A stretch of DNA of 15,090 nt from NCBI GenBank assembly GCA_001247695.2, contig LGRX02027661.1:1-15090 (forward strand). The letters are read 5' to 3'. Source of the stretch: Cymbomonas tetramitiformis (lineage: Eukaryota; Chlorophyta; Pyramimonadophyceae; Pyramimonadales; Pyramimonadaceae). Below, piece after piece: positions 8,794 to 15,090 of the stretch. Under the pieces are notes generated by a model, which did not search any database, was not told where the DNA came from, and saw nothing but the letters and a program-made list of their open reading frames with translations. Every line of letters starts with the position of its first letter. Positions within the stretch are counted from its first letter, which is position 1. A program made the translations under genes and the position numbers.

Positions 8794-8877
8794 AAGGGCT
8801 ATGGGGCCCTCGAAGAATTCCTGAACAATTCGTCACCAATGTCACGAAACAGACACACCTAAAGCGGTTTACCCGAC

Positions 8878-8887
8878 TCAGGTAAGT
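8878..8887 (+). promoter_or_regulatory. Consensus splice donor upstream of the DUF7869 start
   Basis: CAG|GTAAGT lies about 25 bp before the ATG at 8910. If used, the ATG would fall in an intron and an upstream 5' exon would be needed. It may be a leader intron or a chance match. Confidence 0.3.
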
Positions 8888-8909
8888 ATTTTTTTGTTCT
8901 GCTCAAAAC

Positions 8910-10544
8910 ATGGAGTCCCGCAAAAAGAGACCCTCCAGAAAGCAGCTTGCCAAAAAACAGCGAAACAATATCGCCACGTTTTGCTCGGCTGAATATTCAT
9001 GCGGATGCTCTGAGAACTGCGGTCGTCAGTTTGCCTACGCTTCCTACGAAAGAAACTATAATCATAAGAATCTTCTATCTCAACCGGAGCTCACTTCTAT
9101 GCTGACCTCCACTATTGCTGATGCAGTCGTGCGGGACGCTAAAACAGGAGAGCGTTGCATCCCTTGTATCAGCACCCCGTTCAAGTTCGGTGGCAAGAGG
9201 GTATGCGCCGTCACTTTCCGCAACTTGTGGGGCTTGCCACGTGCTTCATTCTTTCGGTACCAGAAGGCTGCCCTAGCATTGGATGGCATGATTCCGAAGA
9301 CGACTGTTTTTCAAGAGAAAAAGATCCCCAAAAAGCCGTTCGGTCATTGTTACGACGCTTTTAAGGACTGGGCTATGGTTCACATGTTAAAAGGTCTTCC
9401 ACAAGACATGCCAACCGATGGGTCGCTACAGATCAAGCCGCTGGATTACGACGTCGAGTATATTAATTACCGACGCCTGGTGGCGGAACCGGTCCTTGTC
9501 GTGAATAAGACCTTCCGGAAATACTGCAGGCACTTGGTCAAGAAGGAACTGAACATCCGTATTCGGAAGAAGGTGGAAGTGTCAGGCATGTGTTCGATCT
9601 GCGACAACCTTGACGCGCGTTGGGCTAAGTTGCAGGCTTCCGACCCAGACCATGACGCTTGGAAGGAGCTAACTAAGCTGAAGGAATCACACAGCGAGAC
9701 GCACAAGTATCAACGCAACTGCTACGACGCACGCAGGAGAGAAAGCGCTGATCCTCTTGGGGATATCGACTCCATCGCTCTTGACGGGGCGGCAAACAAG
9801 AATACCGTGGTGCCTCACGCCCCTCATCAAGTGAAACACATCAACGAGAAGAAACAGAATTTCTTCAACTTGCATCTGCAGCTCACTATACTACATGGTT
9901 GCATGTTGCTCTTCAATCTGAGTTTTCCTTGGAGCCAACCCAAAGGCGCGAACATGATGCTGACATCATTTACCAACCTGCTTATGCTCCTGGATTTGGG
10001 TCATACTGGCAAACGGTTCTTTAGGAAGACGTTGCATCTTCAAGTTGACGGAGGCTCTGAAAACTGGAATCGCTACACGTTCGGCTTTTGCGCCCTGCTG
10101 GTTTATTATGGCATCTACCACAAACTCGTGTTGCATCGCCTACCTCATGGTTGGACACACCCACAACGATGTTGATGGCTGGTTCGGTTTGATGAAGATG
10201 TACATATTCGGTAAGGATGCTACAAAAGCAGGTCGATGGCTCATCTTACTCGAAGACTATATCAGCTGGCTTATATCGTGACCGGTAAATAAGTTCTTGA
10301 AGCTGGTACAAGTTCAGGGTCAGCAGCTGGACTTCAAAAATTGGCTGAAGCCGCATCTGAACTGGGACCTCACGGGATATGGAGGTATGGTGCGCGATGT
10401 GCATTACGTGGAATTCCAAAAGGACGAGCGTGGCGTAGTTCGCATGAAGTACAAAGGGGGGGGGACCATGTTAAGCCTTGTCTTCCCAAAGGCGTAGACG
10501 ACGACTTGACCAAAGGTCTGGATGTGCCCGGAGGCACAGCGTGA
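8910..10544 (+). pseudogene. DUF7869-type transposase-like protein, decayed 3' half
   Basis: The ATG at 8910 opens 412 good residues: a basic N-terminus (KKRPSRKQLAKKQ), CGCSENCG (31-37), VCAVTFRNLWGLPRASF (98-114), a zinc-like C-S-I-C followed by H-SET-H (228-265), then DSIALDGA (287-294) and LHLQVDGGSENWNRY (375-389). Near 10146 one extra base shifts the frame; the next frame gives MVGHTHNDVDGWF, the family signature. A TGA at 10279 interrupts PVNKFLKLV, and a run of nine G at 10456-10464 marks a third break, after which a frame runs to TGA at 10544. The conserved Asp positions and GHTH motif suggest an RNase H-fold nuclease, as proposed for transposases, though the domain is formally of unknown function. 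As read it is a pseudogene; the homopolymer break could be a sequencing error. Confidence 0.7.
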
Positions 10545-10657
10545 GCCGATATGCCTATGCGTCCGTATGTGTGCCATCGGGGGTAATCTGGGATTGGCAC
10601 GATGACAGTGAAATTGGGCTTGAAATCACGATGAGAATGAGTACCAGATGTCCGGGG

Positions 10658-10740
10658 TATGACAGTATGACACTATGACAGTATGACAGTATGACAGTAT
10701 GACACTATAGTAGTATGACAGTACTGTGGGGGGTGTCATC
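10658..10740. repeat. (TATGACAG)n satellite block 1
   Basis: Imperfect 8-bp repeats of TATGACAG end in AGTATGACAGTACTGTGGGG, which contains the palindrome ACAGTACTGT. The block is followed by GTCATCGTG. A second copy of this arrangement lies 168 bp downstream. Confidence 0.8.
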
Positions 10741-10825
10741 GTGGAACTCAGTCAGACCCTCGAAGAATGGTCAGATTCGCATCGGGGTTGAAAAGACAAT
10801 GAAATCGAATATCAGATATCAAGGT

Positions 10826-10910
10826 TATGACAGTATGACAGTATGACGCTATGACAGTATGACAGTATGACAGTACAGTAGTATGACAGTACTGTGGGGC
10901 AGTCATCGTG
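10826..10910. repeat. (TATGACAG)n satellite block 2
   Basis: Same 8-bp repeats and the same 3' tail (AGTATGACAGTACTGTGGGG then GTCATCGTG) as block 1, 168 bp away. This shows a segmental duplication as well as local slippage. There is no gene in 10545-11130. Confidence 0.8.
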
Positions 10911-11130
10911 TCAGTCTGTCGGCATAACATCTGAATCGAGAATGACGAATCGGAATTAGAAATGAGATCGGATCGGGAATTGAACGTTGAGCCGAAGTGT
11001 GACATCGGCTCTCGAGTGGTTGACCCTGCAACCTGAGTGACGAGTGAATAAGTGGAGCACTTGAGAAGTGTTTAGCCTTCAGAACTCGGAACCGAATTAT
11101 CGTTTGTACCTCAATCTGGCCCTGATCCAG

Positions 11131-11227
11131 TATATTATAAAAATCCGAATTGTGTACCTTTGCACGTTCAATCAAAAACATATCTCCGAGCATCTGTCGT
11201 AGTGCCCACGGGCACATTTGGTATCAG
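11131..11227 (+). promoter_or_regulatory. Possible LTR 3' end with TATA box and primer-binding-like site
   Basis: TATATTATAA at 11131 is a good TATA box. About 85 bp on, GGGCACA ends at 11216, followed by TT and TGGTATCAG (11219-11227), which matches the first nine bases of the usual initiator-tRNA primer-binding site. The following bases (TGTGCTG) do not match. An LTR would then run from somewhere upstream, perhaps through the TATGACAG blocks, to 11216. No second LTR is in the window, so this is tentative. Confidence 0.3.
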
Positions 11228-11337
11228 TGTGCTGCGAATTCGCCCCTGCGCAACTCGCCCACGGACCTATTGGAACTTTCGTTGTAATACAGGGGGAGAG
11301 CTGTACTTCCGGCTATACGTGCGCAATTTTTGCCTCT

Positions 11338-11407
11338 GTAAGTACATTTTTTTTCGTATACAACGGCCGTATTCTCTGGGAAATATCTTCAAAACGTCAT
11401 ATTTCAG
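11338..11407 (+). other. Possible 70-bp intron in a leader
   Basis: GTAAGTAC at 11338 and a T-rich CATATTTCAG ending at 11407 form a plausible small intron. No coding sequence flanks it clearly, so it would lie in a leader. Confidence 0.25.
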
Positions 11408-11999
11408 CTCCTTAACACTGGGGGCTCAAACGGGCTCAGAAACCCAAGCATTCGTTTTCCGATCTTAAACCCGAAGTCCGTCCCAGGCCACAAACGACCG
11501 TCAGGGAGCACCCTGAAGGGTTTCCCCGGTCTACAGTAGCCAAGAAAACCACATAGCTTACCTTTCAGAGCCCCAAAAAGGCGAAAAACCGCCCAAAACA
11601 GCCAAAAATAGCCGTTTTTGACAGTTTCCAGCCTACCCCAAAACCTCTCCCAGTAGCCCCCACCACCGAAAAACCCCTCCTTAGACCCCATAGAACAGCC
11701 TAGAAACCCCTGATACCGCCCTCACGGCCATCAGCAGCGGGGAAAGCTCCACCAAACAGCGCTTTCAGCAGTTCCTCGACGTTTCTGGCAGCCCTTCAGC
11801 ACCTCCTGGTATCCTCCAGCAGTGCCCTGACTGGAGCATTCTTGGGACCTACGGAGCATAAATACCGTCTGGGACCTTACTGGACCTCTGTATTGGACCT
11901 GACACCTTTCCTTTCGTTGCTGCTTGACTCTTGCTCGCGCGCCTAGGCACTCAAAAATCGTGTCGCGGAGCCCTGGCCAAATTTTGAGTTCGCTGGTGT
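11408..11999 (+). promoter_or_regulatory. C-rich non-coding leader or promoter with TATA-like box
   Basis: There is no convincing ORF. The stretch is C-rich with many CCCC and CCAAAA runs. CATAAATA at 11857-11864 is a TATA-like box followed by repeats of GGACCT at about 15-20 bp spacing, then a T/C-rich tract. This resembles the promoter of a retroelement whose gag-like frame starts at 12500. Confidence 0.4.
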
Positions 12000-12176
12000 A
12001 TGGCAGTACCCCCAGACCCAGACAAATACAGAAGAGCGTGGTGGAAGCAAGGCCCTATTAAGTGGGTATTCCCTCCAGACCCTACCTACCCACCAGCAGG
12101 CGCTTTCTGGCAGAGCGGTTTCAGCGGCCCTCCTTCCCCCTCTTCCTCTGACGACGAAGAGGAGAACAGCGACTGA
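12000..12176 (+). CDS. Small ORF, 58 aa, Pro-rich with acidic tail
   Basis: ATG to TGA, encoding Trp-containing sequence (WWKQG, KWVFPPDP), then PPSPSSSDDEEENSD. No family is recognised. Its plan (Trp-rich core, PPSP, acidic end) is echoed by the next ORF, which suggests the two are related. It could be a real small protein or a leader ORF of the retroelement. Confidence 0.35.
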   Translation: MAVPPDPDKYRRAWWKQGPIKWVFPPDPTYPPAGAFWQSGFSGPPSPSSSDDEEENSD

Positions 12177-12180
12177 ACGC

Positions 12181-12414
12181 CTGGGCAGAGCCACGCTGGC
12201 TATCCCACCAGTGTATCACGATTACGTGTGGCATCAGGTTGGAAACTGCCACTTCCGCTACCCGCACACCCAAGACCTAACAGCCTTCCCCGCGCTCCCT
12301 GGTTCATATCCAGTACAAGTGATCGACGAGTGGCCTTGGGTCCCCCCATCTCCACCTGGAAGCCCCGCTCCTTCGCCTCCAGAGAGTGACATCGACGAGG
12401 ACGAGACTGATTAA
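12181..12414 (+). CDS. Second Pro-rich, acidic-tailed ORF, no ATG
   Basis: An open frame without an internal ATG ends at TAA (12412-12414). The frame is open well upstream of the start given here, so the 5' limit is arbitrary. It encodes DYVWHQVGNCHF, DEWPWVPPSPP and an acidic end ESDIDEDETD. The stop overlaps an AATAAA at 12414-12419, a possible polyadenylation signal. Lacking a start, it could be a 3' exon or a remnant. Confidence 0.35.
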   Translation: MGRATLAIPPVYHDYVWHQVGNCHFRYPHTQDLTAFPALPGSYPVQVIDEWPWVPPSPPGSPAPSPPESDIDEDETD

Positions 12415-12447
12415 ATAAAAAGGCGAGCACTCACTACTTTTGCTCAC

Positions 12448-12465
12448 CTGTGGCTATTGCCACAC
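12448..12465 (+). other. Short hairpin GTGGC-TATT-GCCAC
   Basis: A five-base stem with a TATT loop, between the AATAAA and the gag-like start. It is short and may be incidental. Confidence 0.25.
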
Positions 12466-12499
12466 CCAGTCTGTGAACTCAAACAGCTCAGCAGTCAGA

Positions 12500-13564
12500 A
12501 TGTCACAGCAGACATCAGAATCCTTTCCCAGCATGGGTGTCAGCGCAGAGTCGTTACACCACCCACTGTTCTCCCCCATCACCTTCCCATCTCCCACCAC
12601 ATACGCTTCCGCTCACCCCCTTCCACATCCAGGCACCACCATGCCCTACACTGCGGTGCCCCGCCCATATACCATGCCGGATGGCACCCCCGCACAGGCT
12701 GTATGGAACGGCGTCAATTGGGTACTGCCCCAATCAGCGCCCCTCGCTGGGGGAGTGTCACCAGTGCCGTTCACACTGGGAACCCACCACCCCATGGGCT
12801 CATATCCCACACCGTTCCAACAACAGCTGCAGCAACAGCAGCAGTGGCTCGCGTACCAGCAGCAGCAACAGCAGTGGCTCCAGCAGCAGTCACTGGAACC
12901 GATGCAGCAGCAGTTACAGCAGCAGCAGTTACAGCAGCAGCAGTTGCAGCAGCAGCAGTTGCAGCAGCAGCAGCAGCAACAGCAGCCGCGGCCGCAACAA
13001 CAGTCACAGCAGCCCCATCAGCTGGTACCAGCTACCTCCGCGCTTCATGACTCTGGTGCGGATCTCTCACCGCTGCAGCACTTCATCAGTATCGGCGCCG
13101 CAGCCCTGCCAGATCCTCTGCAGGTACCCCTTGACAGCGGAGCTCAGCAGAGCGCCTCGGGCGGGGCCCAGCTCTTGGTACGCCATCTCCCCGCGGTGGC
13201 AGCAGCCTCAGAGACCCGCCGGAGTCGACGTTCCCGAAGAGTATCCTCGGGCCCCGCGACGCACGGCAGGCACATTCCAGGTCTGAGCCATGCATCTGAT
13301 CACTCCGACCCCGAGTCCGGTACGGACGTCAGCCGCACCAGCACGGGGACCAGGGGCAGCCGAAGCACGCAGGCACGGGCTGAGCGCAGGCGGAGGGCCG
13401 CCCACAGGTCCGGTTCTGACTCGGACGCGAGCAGCCGGAGCGAGCACATTCGCAGGGAAGTCCTGGCGGCAGTACATGCCCTGGATATCAAGGTATGGCT
13501 TACGCGAGGTCGACTTTACACAAAACTTCGGAAAATATTTTTATTCGATAAACATGTCGCTTAA
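12500..13564 (+). CDS. Gag-like Gln/Pro/Arg-rich protein, 3' end replaced by MITE
   Basis: I chose the ATG at 12500, which has A at -3. It encodes a Pro/His-rich start, PYTMPDGTPAQAVWNGVNWVLP, a long Gln tract, then an Arg/Ser-rich region (RRSRRSRRVSS, RAERRRRAAHRSGSDSD) and IRREVLAAVHALDI. After 13489 the frame enters a MITE and reads 24 unrelated residues to a stop at 13564. Low-complexity basic proteins of this kind are common as retroelement Gag or ORF1, and the leader upstream fits. No zinc knuckle or capsid motif is visible, so a host protein cannot be excluded. Confidence 0.45.
   Translation: MSQQTSESFPSMGVSAESLHHPLFSPITFPSPTTYASAHPLPHPGTTMPYTAVPRPYTMPDGTPAQAVWNGVNWVLPQSAPLAGGVSPVPFTLGTHHPMGSYPTPFQQQLQQQQQWLAYQQQQQQWLQQQSLEPMQQQLQQQQLQQQQLQQQQLQQQQQQQQPRPQQQSQQPHQLVPATSALHDSGADLSPLQHFISIGAAALPDPLQVPLDSGAQQSASGGAQLLVRHLPAVAAASETRRSRRSRRVSSGPATHGRHIPGLSHASDHSDPESGTDVSRTSTGTRGSRSTQARAERRRRAAHRSGSDSDASSRSEHIRREVLAAVHALDIKVWLTRGRLYTKLRKIFLFDKHVA
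12817..13012 (+). repeat. CAG/CAA-rich repeat encoding polyglutamine
   Basis: Mixed CAG and CAA codons with 15-bp sub-repeats coding QLQQQ, four in a row around 12908-12975. Shadow frames here give Ala- or Ser-rich ORFs with no independent support. Confidence 0.85.
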
Positions 13565-13749
13565 ACCAATCTAAACATATTGCGCGCTCTGGGTATACAA
13601 TTGACCCAGGCATTGAAAAGTTATGGCCGATACCGCTCGGTTACCTCCCATACTTAACCATACTTAAGAGCACACTTCAATCGCATTTATCTCACGATCT
13701 AGAAAATCGGAAGTTTTGTGTAAAGTCGACCTCGCGTAAGCCATACCTT
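13490..13749. mobile_element. 260-bp MITE with perfect 40-bp TIRs
   Basis: 13490-13529 and 13710-13749 are exact reverse complements (start AAGGTATGGCTTACGCGAGG). GATATC lies on each side (13484-13489 and 13750-13755), so the perfect symmetry spans 46 bp. GATATC is palindromic, so target duplication and TIR cannot be told apart: it could be a 6-bp duplication or, for example, a TA duplication within it. The interior is AT-rich and non-coding. It interrupts the gag-like frame. The superfamily is not determined. Confidence 0.85.
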
Positions 13750-13750
13750 G

Positions 13751-14119
13751 ATATCTGACTCCGCGGTGATCTCGAGGGGACTCGCCCTGCCTGGCGCGAC
13801 GACTTCTGCAGGAGCCTCCCCTCCAGGCGACCCTCAGAGCAGCGCACAGGGGGCCCTGACGGCGGACCATCCACTCGAGGCGGACGCCGCTGACAGCGTA
13901 ACCCCCCCAGTGTCCCAGACTGTCGCTGAAACCGCTCCCGCCGAACCTCCCACTCAGGGTCGGCCGGACCCCCTCAACATGATGGTGGCTCGCCGGCGGC
14001 AGTCGATGGAGACGGTAGTGCACGGCGGTGGCAACCCTGACTCGGAGCCCGGAGACCCCAGTTCAAGCGACTCGCAACCAGGGCCCCCCAGTGATCCACC
14101 CCAAGATCCCCCTGACTGA
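13751..14119 (+). CDS. Gag-like fragment downstream of the MITE
   Basis: An open frame rich in Ala, Pro, Ser and Asp (SPPGDPQSSAQGALTADHP, NMMVARRRQSMETVVHGGG) ends at TGA 14117-14119. Removing the MITE and one GATATC would not join it in frame to the upstream ORF; the joined frame meets TGA at once. It is therefore either a separate ORF or shifted by another lesion. Confidence 0.4.
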   Translation: MSDSAVISRGLALPGATTSAGASPPGDPQSSAQGALTADHPLEADAADSVTPPVSQTVAETAPAEPPTQGRPDPLNMMVARRRQSMETVVHGGGNPDSEPGDPSSSDSQPGPPSDPPQDPPD

Positions 14120-15020
14120 CGACCCCGCACCAGAGCCCTCCTACCCTCAGTACCCAGAGGTCAGGGCTCTCTTCGTCACCCACGACGGTGGGTCATTGTG
14201 GGTGCACCAGTCAGCGGGGGTGCGGGGCGCGGCAACCGTCTCCCTGCCATGGGATGAACGCCGCCGGGCTGGGGTGCAGGGCGACGCCATCCTGTTCAGG
14301 ATCATGCACCTGCTGGGAGCGCCGCTGACCGCATATGCACGCATGGGAGGCCGCCTACACCACGCACCCCTACCACTTACCAACCCTCGCGTGGAGACCT
14401 GGGTTCTCATGGTCGACCGCGAGGTCATGGATATGGCAATGGGGGACCCAGCCGCAGCCAATGTGCGGTCTACGAGCATGGGGCAGCCAGTGTGGGAGTG
14501 GATCCCTGCCACTGCGCGGGAGTCGGAGATGCAGAACTTCGACGGGCTCGCCGCGTGGTCAGAAGTCAGCAACTCCGATTGGTACCGGAGCATGAGCGTG
14601 GTGGCCGCACAACCATCCACACCCCTGCCCTTCCATACACCTCTTCCACTCCCCGCTCCACCATCAGCCCCTGCATTACCGCCCACTTCGACTGCAGTCC
14701 CCACAAATCCCGCGCCTGCACTCCCACCCGCGCATGCCCCGGGACTACCACCTCCAGCCCGTTTCCCCCACTCCGCCGCCGCAAACCCCGTTCACTCTGC
14801 CGCTGCTGCGAACCCCGCACTCTCTCCCAGCGCCATCCCCTTCGCACCAGGCATCGTCCGACTGCCGCAGGGCACTAATCTGCGAGCATCCTCAGACGAG
14901 GTCCGCCTGGAGCACAAGACCAAGGAGATGGTGCAGAAGCTGATCAAGAGTGTGACCAGATTCCCTCGCTCCGCGTCCGACACCAAGTCGGCCGACAAGG
15001 ATCGAAGGATGGCCTCCTGA
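14019..15020 (+). CDS. Gag-like continuation, about 330 aa
   Basis: It overlaps the previous fragment by about 100 bp in another frame. It encodes a more ordered stretch (PEVRALFVTHDGGSLWVHQ, FRIMHLLGAPLTAYARMGG, VETWVLMVDREVMDMAMGD), a Pro/Ala-rich linker, and EVRLEHKTKEMVQKLIKSVTRFP near the end. It has no good ATG near its start; the first in frame falls at FRIMHLL. Just before its stop, coding character switches to another frame (LLTQLEHYSNMVRKIFQEA, from about 15008) that runs off the window. This suggests a further frameshift, or recoding, in a retroelement Gag. The family is not recognised. Confidence 0.4.
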   Translation, partial: CTAVATLTRSPETPVQATRNQGPPVIHPKIPLTDDPAPEPSYPQYPEVRALFVTHDGGSLWVHQSAGVRGAATVSLPWDERRRAGVQGDAILFRIMHLLGAPLTAYARMGGRLHHAPLPLTNPRVETWVLMVDREVMDMAMGDPAAANVRSTSMGQPVWEWIPATARESEMQNFDGLAAWSEVSNSDWYRSMSVVAAQPSTPLPFHTPLPLPAPPSAPALPPTSTAVPTNPAPALPPAHAPGLPPPARFPHSAAANPVHSAAAANPALSPSAIPFAPGIVRLPQGTNLRASSDEVRLEHKTKEMVQKLIKSVTRFPRSASDTKSADKDRRMAS

Positions 15021-15090
15021 CGCAGTTGGAACACTACTCCAACATGGTGCGGAAGATATTCCAAGAGGCCATCGTGATCGAGGCGCTGAC
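15008..15090 (+). CDS. Partial ORF running off the window, probable Gag continuation
   Basis: The frame reads DGLLTQLEHYSNMVRKIFQEAI and stays open to the last base. Its amphipathic helical content continues the sense of the preceding ORF, which ends at 15020 in a different frame. Only 27 codons are visible. Confidence 0.35.

Noticed and set aside
10748..11217. Minus-strand ORFs over the TATGACAG region
   Set aside because: They derive from simple repeats, with low-complexity products and no family resemblance.
12457..13286. Ala- and Ser-rich ORFs overlapping the polyglutamine tract
   Set aside because: These are the other two frames of the CAG repeat, with no independent support.
13208..14183. 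Minus-strand ORFs opposite the gag-like region
   Set aside because: GC-rich antisense shadows. The plus-strand frames have more coherent composition and a good ATG context at 12500.

Overview
The window reads as eukaryotic, repeat-dominated DNA. One gene (3716-6099) needs spliceosomal introns with AG|GTGAG and AG|GTGCG donors, there are no bacterial operon signals, and nearly everything recognisable belongs to mobile elements. GTGCG-type donors and this transposase repertoire fit an alga or other protist, but the host cannot be fixed from the sequence. I see no ordinary host gene.

Region 1 (2-6742) is an essentially complete CACTA/EnSpm-type DNA transposon. It starts CACTCACGG and ends CCGTGAGTG, with 636-bp terminal inverted repeats (TIRs) differing at only about four positions. 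Two genes diverge from a shared central promoter region (3364-3715). Leftward lies a Transposase_21/TNP2-like transposase (554-3363) with one 1-nt frame break near 2892. Rightward lies an intact four-exon accessory gene (3716-6099, about 572 aa). The TIRs reach into the last 28 codons of the transposase (stop included), so a mirror copy of that gene end lies just after the accessory gene's stop.

Region 2 (6743-11130) carries an orphan N-terminal fragment of a DUF7869-type protein (6807-7037), cut off at a 69-bp tandem repeat built on a perfect palindrome. A second divergent gene pair follows: an unrecognised 414-aa protein on the minus strand (7168-8412) and a decayed DUF7869-type, RNase H-like transposase candidate on the plus strand (8910-10544). 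Between them are a 30-bp inverted repeat and a six-copy array of EcoRI-type palindromes, both carrying GTGACGAA. I read this as a two-gene transposon in which these repeats may be transposase or repressor sites. That is inference.

Region 3 (about 10545-15090) holds (TATGACAG)n satellites, a possible LTR edge with a TATA box and a TGGTATCAG primer-binding-like site (11219), a C-rich leader with a second TATA-like box, two short ORFs with Pro-rich acidic tails, and a Gln/Pro/Arg-rich gag-like reading frame broken into several frames. A 260-bp MITE with perfect 40-bp TIRs sits in that gag-like frame at a GATATC site. The window ends inside this element.

The most interesting points are the two unrelated transposons sharing the same divergent two-gene plan, the transposase gene end lying inside the TIR, and the GTGACGAA hairpin array.
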